Assembly: GCA_021736645.1 (NCBI GenBank)
Contig: JAIPFM010000011.1
Coordinates: 1-40,610, forward strand
DNA from: Phycisphaerae bacterium
GTDB taxonomy: Bacteria; Planctomycetota; Phycisphaerae; Sedimentisphaerales; Anaerobacaceae
Length of the DNA: 40,610 nucleotides
Direction of reading: 5' to 3'
Shown here one piece after another: positions 17,590 to 25,012 of the stretch (the first letter of the stretch is position 1; each line of letters begins with the position of its first letter). The notes under the pieces were generated by a model. The model saw only the letters and a program-made list of their open reading frames with translations, did no database searches and was not told the DNA's origin. Position numbers and translations under genes: made by a program.

Positions 17590-18571
17590 ACGTTTTCAGC
17601 CATTTGTCGGCTGTCAGGTCATTGAGCATCTTGCTGTACTTGGCGTTGGCCTCCTTTGGTTTTGTGGTGTTGCCCATGAGTTCGAACATGTGTTGGGCCA
17701 CGGCACTGCCAATGGCGTGGATGGCGTTGTGTCTGTCAAGGCCCTCGTCCATAAGGCGTTTCAATGTGCGGTGGGTTTCCAGAAGATTCTCAGCAAGCTG
17801 GTTTTCTACGATGGCATGGATGATGGAGTGCATTTTTGTGTCCGGCAGTTCTTCTTCACACGCGTCGTGAAAGGCTTCAATGGCCAGTATGCGATCCTGT
17901 TCGTCCAGTTCCAGCCATTGGTCCGAGGCAGGGGCTTCGAGCGCGTCATACACCGGGAGGTCTTCAAAACCATCGAGTCCTGCTTCGAAGTCGTCGTATA
18001 ACTCGTCCAACTGCTCCATGGTTTCCTGGAGGACTGCATTGGCCTCTTCCAGGTCAAACAGCTTGGGGTCGTACAACCCGCCCAACCACTCCCGCATGCT
18101 CTCATATTCGGGGTGCTTGGGATCGGCCATGACTTCCAGTAATTGACAATACCCGGGCTCCCCGCCACAGTCTTCAGGGGGGCAGGCATTTTTGCCTTTC
18201 AGGATCACAGGCAACTGTTCCGTGGTATGCAGCAATTCCTGACAGGTCACGATATGTTCCCAGTCGTCCCCGAAATCGTACGTGTACTGAATCTTTTTGC
18301 CTTTGGTTGTGAACAGGTCTTCGAGAAATACATCATATTCATCGACCAGATCCTCAGGGGAATCCTCGTCAATCATCCCAAACAATTCGCCCTGATATTT
18401 GTACATATGCAGATGAGAGTTCTGCCAGCCCATGGCAATCTGGATGACTGTGTGCAGGTCGCCCAGCGTATAGTCCAGGGGCACACGCACCTGACGCCAG
18501 ATGGTCGGCTTGATATGACACAGTTCAATCCTGAGGGTGACAGCATTGTTTTCCATCTGATTGATCTTCAT
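17588..18571 (-). CDS. Plasmid pRiA4b ORF-3 family protein
   Basis: A protein of 327 aa. The N-terminal ~190 residues show the pRiA4b ORF-3 (IS1096 TnpR-like) pattern: LCHIKPTIWRQVRVPLDYTL (residues 17-36), LGDLHTVIQIAMGW (36-49), the H-L-H-M segment (53-56), Y-T-Y-D-F-G-D-D-W-E-H, and the A-C-P-P-E-D-C-G-G-E-P-G-Y cluster. The C-terminal ~140 residues are acidic and helical and seem specific. GGAG 8 nt before the ATG supports the start. The family is widespread, often beside mobile elements or plasmids, but its molecular role is not established, and nothing nearby looks like a transposon. Confidence 0.85.
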   Translation of the reverse strand: MKINQMENNAVTLRIELCHIKPTIWRQVRVPLDYTLGDLHTVIQIAMGWQNSHLHMYKYQGELFGMIDEDSPEDLVDEYDVFLEDLFTTKGKKIQYTYDFGDDWEHIVTCQELLHTTEQLPVILKGKNACPPEDCGGEPGYCQLLEVMADPKHPEYESMREWLGGLYDPKLFDLEEANAVLQETMEQLDELYDDFEAGLDGFEDLPVYDALEAPASDQWLELDEQDRILAIEAFHDACEEELPDTKMHSIIHAIVENQLAENLLETHRTLKRLMDEGLDRHNAIHAIGSAVAQHMFELMGNTTKPKEANAKYSKMLNDLTADKWLKT

Positions 18572-18904
18572 GGTATTGTCTCCAACGGGTGGTTGGTGGT
18601 CATTCTATTGTTTCAGGTGTCCATGAAAAGAGTGTATCCAGGTGGGACCAAAAATCAAATGGTAATTTTTGCAGGTTTGTGCCCGGGCAGTTCGTTGCGC
18701 TCTGATGACAAAGCAAGAAGAACCAGGAGATAGGACCTCTGCGTATGGTGTGCCGGTCTTGAAGCAGACCACACGAGACATTTGGTTTTCACGGACCGGC
18801 GCCGGCAGTCTGCCCCTCACAGATGACGACTCGTTGATCTCACCCCAGACCGGGAGCCCCCTTCATTTGAAGGGGGCGGGTGTCCGTGGCCGTCTCGTCA
18901 TGCG
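18572..18904. other. Intergenic stretch with no recognisable gene
   Basis: 333 bp between two minus-strand genes. Apart from one inverted repeat (18856-18877) I see no coding, RNA-gene or insertion-sequence signature. Short frames cross it, but they have no convincing ribosome site or family motif. The promoter of the pRiA4b-like gene should lie at its left end. Confidence 0.6.
18856..18877. repeat. Perfect 10-bp-arm inverted repeat
   Basis: GCCCCCTTCA (18856-18865) and TGAAGGGGGC (18868-18877) around TT, 28 bp after the stop codon of the DUF4139 gene. It could end that transcript, but the minus strand has no T tract after it. Other options are a REP-like element or a protein site. Confidence 0.7.
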
Positions 18905-20662
18905 TCATCGCTGAGCGCCGACTGAGGTTGCGTGGATCTGCATGTTCTTGTCGTACTCCATGGTGTAGGTATAGGTGATAAGAAGGGCCTTGTCATCCGT
19001 GGTATGCGGGGCGAGTGTGAGGTCCCACTGCAGGATGCCTTTTTTTCGGTCTGTTTTGAGATAATCATTGTCCTGACTTAATGCAGGCTCGGTTTTCACC
19101 AGTTCAATCTTGATGGACGCGTCTTCACTGTAGGGCAGGCGGTCCAGGAGTCTCAGGTTGACGGGTGAAGCCTTGTAGTTGCTCAAGGAGATCTGGTAAT
19201 CAAAGGTATCAATGCGGTTGCCGCCCTGAATACGGGTCTGCTTGTTGTCCAGGGCATGGGCCACCTGGACCTGTGAGTCTGTGCCAAAACCGGCAGTAAA
19301 GGTGTCGCCGATCGTGACCAGGGGGACTTCACTGCGGCCCACAAACTGATTGTTTTTAAAGACACTGGCAGGCCCGGGCAGGAATACGGTTTGGCTGGTG
19401 TTATGCACATTGGCCTGTAAATAGACATAATCCGTGAGCAGGGGGGACGCGATCAAGGTAAATTCAGCAGGCGCGGTCATGGTGGCGATGCTCACCAGTT
19501 GCTGATCGTCACGACTGGGCAGGGTGAGTTTGCCGGGCAGTTCGTACGTGACGCTCACACCTTCCACACGCATGATTTCGTCAATGGCCTGCTGCATTTC
19601 ACGGATCTGAGCAGTGCCATTGTTTAGAAACAGCATCTGATTATCCTCTGCCAGGGCATTGAGTAGGGTATTGGCAGCCAGGCCCTGTTTGATGTTTTGC
19701 TGTCTTGAGAAGAAATTCTGTTTGATTTTCTCCATGGGGACATCCACCCGAGGTTCGGCCTGCTGCTGCATAACGGTGTTTCGTGTGAGCCCCACACGGA
19801 CAGGGGACAGCACCGGGGCGGACGATACCATGGTGGGTTCGGCGGTGGACAGGTTGATGCTCACACCGTCCCAGTCCTCGCCGCTGTTTTGATTGACCAC
19901 AGCATGGTACTCCAGAGACACGCGAGACTCGTCCGGCAGGGCCCTGAGGTTGTACTGTTGCTGCCATTGGGCTTCACGGACAAGGTAGTTGAGTTCCAGA
20001 GACGCAGGTCCCGGTTGGCTACACTGCACATAGATCACGGCTTCGCGTTCCGTTCTTGATGTCTGGGAGGTGATGGCGCTGCGCTGCCTTTGCGCCAGTG
20101 CCAGTTCATCTGTGAGCTTGCTGCGGCTCTGTTCAAGGTCGAGACGCTTCTCAAGATAGACCAGACCCTTGGATTCGATCATGTCAGTCAGATCCTTGAT
20201 GGGTTCGTATGCGAGTATGCCCTGACTCAAGTCCAGCTTTTTGGCCTCGACCGTGAAGTTCTTCAGGTTTTCATACATTTTCCACTGGGCGGACAGGTGC
20301 TCTGCCAGGGCCGCGTTTTCATGGAGCGATTGCTCCAGCCGCTGGATTTGCTGGTCCAGGGCCTGGACTTCTTCGCGTGTATCCTCTGTCACGGCTCTCT
20401 GGCGATAACGGACGCTCAGGATTTTGATGTGGTTCTGAGTCTGGGCAAACAGACTCTCAGGGATCAGATGCTCAGGCAGATGACCGGCGACCAGTTCTGC
20501 TGTGCCTTGAGACAGTTCCGTGTCAATTTGACGGGTGATCAGGGCCTGGCCGCGGTACACCGTGACCTTGGTGATTTTTCCATTGTTCTTGAGCTCCGAG
20601 GCCGTCAGCGCGGTAAGACTCAGACAACACATCAGCATCACAATGCCTTTCAAGGGTTTCAT
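18905..20662 (-). CDS. DUF4140/DUF4139 domain exported protein
   Basis: A protein of 585 aa. The signal peptide covers residues ~1-22 (K-rich start, core with MCCLSLTAL). The N-terminal DUF4140 domain begins with ITKVTVYRGQALITR (30-44). Two coiled-coil segments follow (~107-140 and ~185-215), and then the C-terminal DUF4139 beta-rich domain, ending in L-T-L-A-P-H and an I-T-Y-T-Y-T-M-E-Y strand. The frame extends upstream to 20860, but AAAGGAG about 8 nt before ATG 20662, plus the signal peptide that starts there, fix the start. Proteins of this type are predicted to be periplasmic or outer-surface and are often called mucoidy inhibitor A-like; their activity is unknown. It stands alone. Confidence 0.85.
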   Translation of the reverse strand: MKPLKGIVMLMCCLSLTALTASELKNNGKITKVTVYRGQALITRQIDTELSQGTAELVAGHLPEHLIPESLFAQTQNHIKILSVRYRQRAVTEDTREEVQALDQQIQRLEQSLHENAALAEHLSAQWKMYENLKNFTVEAKKLDLSQGILAYEPIKDLTDMIESKGLVYLEKRLDLEQSRSKLTDELALAQRQRSAITSQTSRTEREAVIYVQCSQPGPASLELNYLVREAQWQQQYNLRALPDESRVSLEYHAVVNQNSGEDWDGVSINLSTAEPTMVSSAPVLSPVRVGLTRNTVMQQQAEPRVDVPMEKIKQNFFSRQQNIKQGLAANTLLNALAEDNQMLFLNNGTAQIREMQQAIDEIMRVEGVSVTYELPGKLTLPSRDDQQLVSIATMTAPAEFTLIASPLLTDYVYLQANVHNTSQTVFLPGPASVFKNNQFVGRSEVPLVTIGDTFTAGFGTDSQVQVAHALDNKQTRIQGGNRIDTFDYQISLSNYKASPVNLRLLDRLPYSEDASIKIELVKTEPALSQDNDYLKTDRKKGILQWDLTLAPHTTDDKALLITYTYTMEYDKNMQIHATSVGAQR

Positions 20663-20683
20663 ACTGTCGCTCCTTTCTGAAGT

Positions 20684-20708
20684 TAATACCTGTGAGTTCA
20701 TGGTATTA
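20684..20708. repeat. 7-bp-arm inverted repeat before the DUF4139 gene
   Basis: TAATACC (20684-20690) and GGTATTA (20702-20708) with 11 bp between, ending just upstream of the AAAGGAG ribosome site. The place suits an operator or a leader hairpin; no regulator is known. Confidence 0.4.
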
Positions 20709-20776
20709 CTGTAAAGGGGTAAGTCCTGGGTACAAAGTAAAATGGATGTAAAAACACTGTGAAGCGATTGGAACTC

Positions 20777-20822
20777 AGGAGAACAGGAGAAGAAAGTCCT
20801 CATTTTGTCTTCCTGTTCTCCT
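20777..20822. repeat. 12-bp-arm inverted repeat in the divergent intergenic region
   Basis: AGGAGAACAGGA (20777-20788) and TCCTGTTCTCCT (20811-20822) match perfectly around a 22-nt loop. A second imperfect hairpin follows (20823-20851: CTTG/CAAG plus AGGCC/GGCCT). Both lie between the divergent DUF4139 and amidohydrolase genes. Possible operator, attenuator or small RNA; no T tract follows. Confidence 0.6.
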
Positions 20823-20888
20823 CTTGTGAGGCCTGATTTCGGGCCTGCAAGACCCTGCAATCCTGCCGTATTTGCCCGTGATTTATGC

Positions 20889-20917
20889 TTGACGGTGCCT
20901 CTGATTACAGATAGGGT
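20889..20917 (+). promoter_or_regulatory. Candidate promoter of the amidohydrolase-transporter pair
   Basis: TTGACG (20889-20894), 17 bp, TAGGGT (20912-20917), about 38 bp before the ATG. The -35 is good and the -10 poor. It resembles the STAS gene promoter (TTGACA-17-TAGGAT), which raises confidence a little. Confidence 0.3.
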
Positions 20918-20954
20918 ATTTGCTTTGTTAAGCCCTCATGAAGGATTTTTTACT

Positions 20955-21794
20955 ATGATTGTCGATTGCCATACGCATATTGATTTAAGTGTGGATGCCC
21001 CGGATGTGGCCGGCTACTTGAGTGCGGCTGAGAAAGTAGACGCCTGTATTGCCTTGGGGTGCCACAAGCCGGATCATGGTCAGGTGAATGATAAACTGGC
21101 CAGGTTTGTGGCTGCCCATTCAGGTAAGGTGCTGGGATTCGGCGTGGTTGATCCCACCAAAGAGACCGTGGACGAGGCCTATTTGAAACGGTTTACTGAA
21201 GACTGGCATTTGCAGGGCTTTGTGTTGTATTGCTCGGCCTGTGGATTTAATCCGACCCACAGTGAGGCCATGAATTTTTACCAGGCAGTCACAGACATGG
21301 AATTGCCGGTATTCTTTCACAATGGCGACCTGGATGTGAGTTGTGAAGGCAATATCGCCTATGCACAGCCCTATCTGCTGGATGAGGTGGCCAAATCCTT
21401 TCCCAAATTAAAGATCATAATCGGGAGTATGGGCATTCCCTTTATTGACCAGACCATTGCGATTCTTGCCAGACATGAAAATGTATTTGCCGATCTGACC
21501 ATTCGTCCCAGCAATGTGTGGCAGACATACAATATTGTGATGGCTGCCCATGAGCAGGGGGTCATGGATAAGTTGGTGTTTGGCAGCGGTTATCCGATTG
21601 CCGAGGCCCAGGCCTGCATTGAGACCCTGTTGGGCTTCAATACCCTCATGGCGGATCGCAATCTCCCTACCGTGCCTCGCGGAAGTATCCGTGCCATTGT
21701 TGAGCGGAACTCCCTGGAATTGTTGTCCATCGACCATAGCAGGATCAGATCTCAACAGGTGGCTGCAAGGCCTGGCAGTAAACCCAAGACTTAA
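20955..21794 (+). CDS. Amidohydrolase_2-fold protein with missing metal ligands
   Basis: A protein of 279 aa with the COG2159 amidohydrolase-related barrel. Kept are the N-terminal H-T-H (His6, His8 in MIVDCHTHID) and His122 in VFFHNG. Two key sites differ. The family's G/A-H-M-G segment reads I-G-S158-M-G, and the catalytic-Asp segment F-G-S-D-Y-P reads F-G-S-G212-Y-P. Loss of the ligand His and of the Asp makes ordinary hydrolase or decarboxylase chemistry unlikely, so this may be a binding or regulatory protein, or an enzyme with other chemistry. ATG 20955 was chosen because AAGGA precedes it and the barrel starts there; the frame is open from 20805 without homologous sequence. It probably shares a transcript with the transporter 68 bp downstream. 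Confidence 0.78.
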   Translation: MIVDCHTHIDLSVDAPDVAGYLSAAEKVDACIALGCHKPDHGQVNDKLARFVAAHSGKVLGFGVVDPTKETVDEAYLKRFTEDWHLQGFVLYCSACGFNPTHSEAMNFYQAVTDMELPVFFHNGDLDVSCEGNIAYAQPYLLDEVAKSFPKLKIIIGSMGIPFIDQTIAILARHENVFADLTIRPSNVWQTYNIVMAAHEQGVMDKLVFGSGYPIAEAQACIETLLGFNTLMADRNLPTVPRGSIRAIVERNSLELLSIDHSRIRSQQVAARPGSKPKT

Positions 21795-21862
21795 CACCCA
21801 AAACCAAAGAACTTCAGGGTTAAGCCGACTCTAAAACGGATTTTGCTGATAGGAGTGCCTAG

Positions 21863-23374
21863 ATGGAGCAACGAAGCAAGTGGGGTACGAATTGGGGGTT
21901 TTTGTTGGCAGCCATAGGGTCGGCTGTCGGTCTGGGCAATATCTGGCGTTTTCCCTATGTGGCCTACGAAAATGGCGGGGGCGCCTTTCTCATTCCGTAT
22001 TTTGTCGCACTTTTGACCGCTGGAATCCCTATCTTGATGCTTGAATTTGCCCTGGGCCACCATAAAGAGGCGTCTGCCCCCAAGGCATTCCACTACATTG
22101 ATCCCAAATGGGAATGGGTTGGCTGGTGGGCTGTGCTTTTTGTCATGTTCGGTATTGAGCTCTATTACATTGTGATCATTGGCTGGTGTGCCAATTACAT
22201 GCGTTTTTCACTGACTCTGGCCTGGGGAGACGACCCCAATGCCTTTTTTAGTCAGTTCCTGGGTAAAACCGATCCCGGCAATATCTGGGGCATTACCCAC
22301 TTGCAGTGGCACATTGTGACTGCAGTGGCTGTTGTCTGGTTCATTAACTGGGCCATTACGTACGGTGGCGTGCAGAAGGGCATTGAACGGGCTGTTAAGA
22401 TCATGATGCCCATTCTCATGGTCATTACCTGCACGATTGTGGTGTGGGCATTGTTCTTGCCGGGCGCGCGCATGGGTATTCAGCATTATGTGACGCCTGA
22501 TTTCAGTAAGATTACGGACCTGCGGGTCTGGGTGGCGGCTTATGGCCAGATATTTTTCTCACTTTCACTCGGCTTCGGTATCATGATCGCCTATTCTTCG
22601 TATCTGGCTCGGGACACCAATATCTTTAAAAACAGTCTTATCGTGGGCTTTGCCAACAGTTTCTACGAAGTCTTTGCCGGATTTGGCGTATTCAGTATCC
22701 TGGGCTATATGGCCACCAGGCAGGGCAAGGAAATCAGTGATGTGGTGGCCGAGAGCCTGGGACTGGCATTTGTCGTGTACCCTGAGGCCATCAGCCTGCT
22801 GCCCTATGGACGAATCTTTGGCGTGTTGTTCTTCTTCCTGCTGGCGATTGCAGGTATTTCTTCGTCGATTTCCATTATTGAGGCATTTACGGCAGCGATT
22901 CATGACAAGTTTGCCTTTCCCAGAAAAAAGGTGGTGACCACCATTTGTGTCATTGGCTTCTTTGGATCATTGGCTTTTACGACCAATGTGGGCCTGTTCT
23001 GGTTGGATATCGTGGACCATTTCTTGAATCAGTATGGCCTGATTGTGGTCGGAATTCTGGAGGCATTGATTGTGGGGTGGCTCTATCGGACGAGCCTGCT
23101 CAAGGCCCACATCGTGGCCAACCTCGGATTGAGCGGGACACACCATAAATTCTTCAAATATGTCGTGCTGCAGCTCTGGATGTACTGCATCAGATTTGTG
23201 ACACCTGTGGCACTCGGCATTGCCATTGTCAACAGTTTGATGCAGGAGTTTGTCGAGCCCTATGCAGGGTATCCCATTTCGGGCGTGCTGATCCTGGGTG
23301 TGGGTTGGGTCCTGGTCACGCACGTGGTGGCCTTTGGTGTGTCAGGGCTGCCCTGGAAGGGGAAAACGACGTAG
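21863..23374 (+). CDS. Neurotransmitter:sodium symporter (NSS/SLC6) family transporter
   Basis: A protein of 503 aa with about 12 membrane segments. TM1 carries the family signature GSAVGLGNIWRFPY (residues ~18-31), followed by A-Y-E-N-G-G-G-A-F-L-I-P-Y, as in LeuT, where this unwound helix binds substrate and both sodium ions. The family takes up amino acids or related amines with sodium. The TM6 region (S-L-S-L-G-F-G-I-M-I-A-Y) and TM8 (A-I-A-G-I-S-S-S-I-S) are conserved. AGGAG at ~21851 sets the start. Its partner upstream is the degenerate amidohydrolase. The substrate cannot be read from sequence; it is not a typical uronate transporter. Confidence 0.93.
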   Translation: MEQRSKWGTNWGFLLAAIGSAVGLGNIWRFPYVAYENGGGAFLIPYFVALLTAGIPILMLEFALGHHKEASAPKAFHYIDPKWEWVGWWAVLFVMFGIELYYIVIIGWCANYMRFSLTLAWGDDPNAFFSQFLGKTDPGNIWGITHLQWHIVTAVAVVWFINWAITYGGVQKGIERAVKIMMPILMVITCTIVVWALFLPGARMGIQHYVTPDFSKITDLRVWVAAYGQIFFSLSLGFGIMIAYSSYLARDTNIFKNSLIVGFANSFYEVFAGFGVFSILGYMATRQGKEISDVVAESLGLAFVVYPEAISLLPYGRIFGVLFFFLLAIAGISSSISIIEAFTAAIHDKFAFPRKKVVTTICVIGFFGSLAFTTNVGLFWLDIVDHFLNQYGLIVVGILEALIVGWLYRTSLLKAHIVANLGLSGTHHKFFKYVVLQLWMYCIRFVTPVALGIAIVNSLMQEFVEPYAGYPISGVLILGVGWVLVTHVVAFGVSGLPWKGKTT

Positions 23375-23399
23375 ACTGTGAAAGGCCCTCTTGTTTGTC

Positions 23400-23669
23400 T
23401 TACTTTGGCTTGTAGCCTGTGACGGGTTTGGTGGTGTATTTCTCAATGGCCTTTTCCAGGTCCACATCACTGATATTGGCCAAAGTACAAAGCCAGGCCA
23501 AAACGTCTGCAAATTCCTCCACCTGATTGGCTTTGTCATCCGAAGCCAGCGCGGTAGAGAGTTCACCCACCTCTTCCATGAACCACATAAAGGTCTTCGG
23601 AACTCCGCGTTCCCGGTCTGTCTTTTCATATCGTTCGGAAATGAAAGCCTGAAAGTCTTTGATACGCAT
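23400..23669 (-). CDS. MazG-like nucleotide pyrophosphohydrolase
   Basis: An all-alpha NTP pyrophosphohydrolase of 89 aa. The magnesium-binding E-E-x-x-E (Glu32, Glu33, Glu36 in MEEVGELSTA) and E-x-x-D (Glu52, Asp55 in EEFADVLAW) motifs are complete. Single-domain MazG proteins hydrolyse nucleoside triphosphates, often non-canonical or stress-related ones, to the monophosphate and pyrophosphate. AAGGA 8 nt upstream supports the start. It converges with the transporter gene (25 bp between stops) and is separated from the Rrf2 gene by a terminator. Confidence 0.9.
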   Translation of the reverse strand: MRIKDFQAFISERYEKTDRERGVPKTFMWFMEEVGELSTALASDDKANQVEEFADVLAWLCTLANISDVDLEKAIEKYTTKPVTGYKPK

Positions 23670-23710
23670 GATTCAGTCCTTTTCGGTTGTTTATGTGGAT
23701 ACCGACCCTG

Positions 23711-23751
23711 AAAAAAAAGAAGGACCCACAAACCAACTGTTTGTGGGTCCT
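23711..23751 (-). terminator. Rho-independent terminator of the Rrf2 gene
   Basis: A perfect 13-bp stem (23721-23733 with 23739-23751), a 5-nt loop and, on the minus strand, a T tract (eight T at 23718-23711 after TC). It lies 22 bp past the Rrf2 stop codon. Confidence 0.93.
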
Positions 23752-23773
23752 GGGCATTCTGTAGAGATAAGTG

Positions 23774-24181
23774 CTACTTCTTGCCTTCGGCAATCAATGT
23801 AGACAGCTTGGTCTTGGCAAAAACGGCCTTTGACGAGTTTACGGCTTTTTCGTAAACGTCATCGGCTTTCTGGCTGAACTTCTCGCCCTTGGCCTGTTCC
23901 TGAAGATTGAGATCGCCACTCATGGGGCCATCCACGGCTTCAATGATTTCCAGCAAGCTGATTTTTGTGGCAGGCTTGGCCAGGCAAAAACCACCGCGTG
24001 GGCCTCTCTTACTGCGGAGCACATTGGCTCTGACCAACTGCTGCAGAATCTTCAGCAGATATTCCAGAGGAATATCATATGATTTTGAGACACTTTGGGA
24101 AAGAACAACACCCTTACCTTGGTTCTTGGCAATATAACACACTGCCAGGACTGCGTACCCTGTAGATCGACTAACTCTCAT
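23774..24181 (-). CDS. Rrf2 family transcriptional regulator without cluster cysteines
   Basis: A protein of 135 aa. The winged helix-turn-helix is typical: MRVSRSTGYAVLAVCYIA, then Y-D-I-P-L-E-Y-L-L-K-I-L-Q-Q-L and the wing S-K-R-G-P-R-G-G-F-C-L-A-K. IscR, NsrR and RsrR hold an iron-sulfur cluster through three cysteines in the following segment (~92-106). Here that region (GPMSGDLNLQEQAKGEKFSQ) has none, so a cluster-free sensor is likely, closer to CymR. The lysine-rich C-terminal tail is unusual. AAAGGAG 6 nt before ATG 24181 decides the start; upstream in-frame starts would place that site inside the gene. A palindrome 43-53 bp upstream suggests autoregulation. Targets unknown. Confidence 0.87.
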   Translation of the reverse strand: MRVSRSTGYAVLAVCYIAKNQGKGVVLSQSVSKSYDIPLEYLLKILQQLVRANVLRSKRGPRGGFCLAKPATKISLLEIIEAVDGPMSGDLNLQEQAKGEKFSQKADDVYEKAVNSSKAVFAKTKLSTLIAEGKK

Positions 24182-24211
24182 GGTCATCTCCTTTGTTAAG
24201 ACTTGACCTGT

Positions 24212-24234
24212 CAATAATGTCTGACAATAATTGT
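24212..24234. promoter_or_regulatory. Candidate Rrf2 operator
   Basis: An 11-bp perfect palindrome, ACAATAATTGT (24224-24234), and a direct repeat CAATAAT (24212-24218 and 24225-24231) lie 30-53 bp before the Rrf2 start codon. Rrf2 proteins bind AT-rich dyads as dimers and often control their own gene; the link here is inference from position. Confidence 0.35.
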
Positions 24235-24489
24235 GTTTCTGACTTTAGACTGCATCCTGGAAATGAACTTCATGGATTAAATCGATAACAAGTAATCTTC
24301 AATTGGCCTCAGTCCAGGTGAGTCGTCATTCTGTTATTTGCATGCACACCCATTGTTATATGGAGTTGCATTATTGACAGTTGGAAAAAAGATTGCAAGA
24401 TTAATTTGTCCAAAAAACCAGAAAAAACAGAAGTCTTTAAACTTGCTATTCAATGTAGGCTTTTCGGACGCTGGGGTCCAGCAAAAAGC

Positions 24490-24518
24490 TTGACACAGGA
24501 AGTCACATCACATAGGAT
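24490..24518 (+). promoter_or_regulatory. Candidate promoter of the STAS-HATPase operon
   Basis: Consensus TTGACA (24490-24495), a 17-bp spacer and TAGGAT (24513-24518; 4/6). Transcription would start near 24525, right at the inverted repeat before the ribosome site. Confidence 0.5.
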
Positions 24519-24526
24519 TCCTGCAT

Positions 24527-24544
24527 TTGTATGGAACCATACAA
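24527..24544 (+). promoter_or_regulatory. 8-bp-arm inverted repeat joined to the STAS Shine-Dalgarno
   Basis: TTGTATGG (24527-24534) and CCATACAA (24537-24544) around AA. The right arm shares its last two bases with AAGGAG (24543-24548). In RNA this would be a hairpin at the very 5' end touching the ribosome site; in DNA it could be an operator at the transcription start. Confidence 0.6.
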
Positions 24545-24554
24545 GGAGACCGAA

Positions 24555-24917
24555 ATGGCAGAAATAAAGCCAAACATAAGTGTCAAATATACGGATAATG
24601 CCACGGTGCTGGCCTTTACAGATCGTAAGATTCTGGAAGAAAAGGATATTCGTGCCTTACAGGACTCTGTCATGTCTGTGATCGATCAGGCTGACGAGAT
24701 TCAATTGATCCTGGATTTCGGCCAGGTCGAGTTCTTGTCTTCCGCAGTATTGGGGTTGTTGATCCGAATCAGTAAGCGAATTAATGAGAAAAACGGCAAG
24801 TTGAGCCTGTGTCATATCAGTCCGAAAATTTATGAAGTCTTCAGAATTACTCAACTCACGAAGATATTCGATATTCAAAAAGACGTGGATAGTGCGATAA
24901 GCAGTTTCTCCCAATAA
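24555..24917 (+). CDS. STAS domain anti-sigma factor antagonist
   Basis: A protein of 120 aa covering one STAS domain (SpoIIAA/RsbV type). The phospho-acceptor segment FLSSAVLGLL (60-69) aligns with F-M-D-S-S-G-L-G of SpoIIAA, putting the acceptor at Ser63; the usual Asp before it is Ser62. Such proteins bind the kinase/anti-sigma partner when unphosphorylated. ATG 24555 is chosen over the in-frame ATG 24531 because AAGGAG (24543-24548) serves it and 24531 lies within the inverted repeat. The next gene, 95 bp on, encodes the expected HATPase partner. Confidence 0.92.
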   Translation: MAEIKPNISVKYTDNATVLAFTDRKILEEKDIRALQDSVMSVIDQADEIQLILDFGQVEFLSSAVLGLLIRISKRINEKNGKLSLCHISPKIYEVFRITQLTKIFDIQKDVDSAISSFSQ

Positions 24918-25012
24918 AGTGTTTATCTGAGACTATGTGTGACAATGAATTATGCCTTGAATCCGGATTACGATTGGGTTGAGGGTACGGCACCTTTGGA
25001 AGGTTTGTGTTT

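Larger units (their letters stand above)
24182..24554. other. AT-rich divergent intergenic region
   Basis: 373 bp between the Rrf2 gene (minus) and the STAS gene (plus), with lower G+C than its surroundings. It holds a palindrome near the Rrf2 start, a candidate STAS promoter and an inverted repeat at the STAS ribosome site. I find no supportable gene or tRNA. The A-rich middle (24380-24430) could be an UP element or the end of a small RNA. Confidence 0.6.

Noticed and set aside
18572..18904. Possible insertion-sequence remnant or small gene
   Set aside because: No transposase fragment, terminal repeats with target duplication, or protein motif could be seen.
24531..24554. Earlier ATG for the STAS protein
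   Set aside because: It lies inside the inverted repeat, a few bases after the likely transcription start, and has no ribosome site; ATG 24555 has AAGGAG at good distance.
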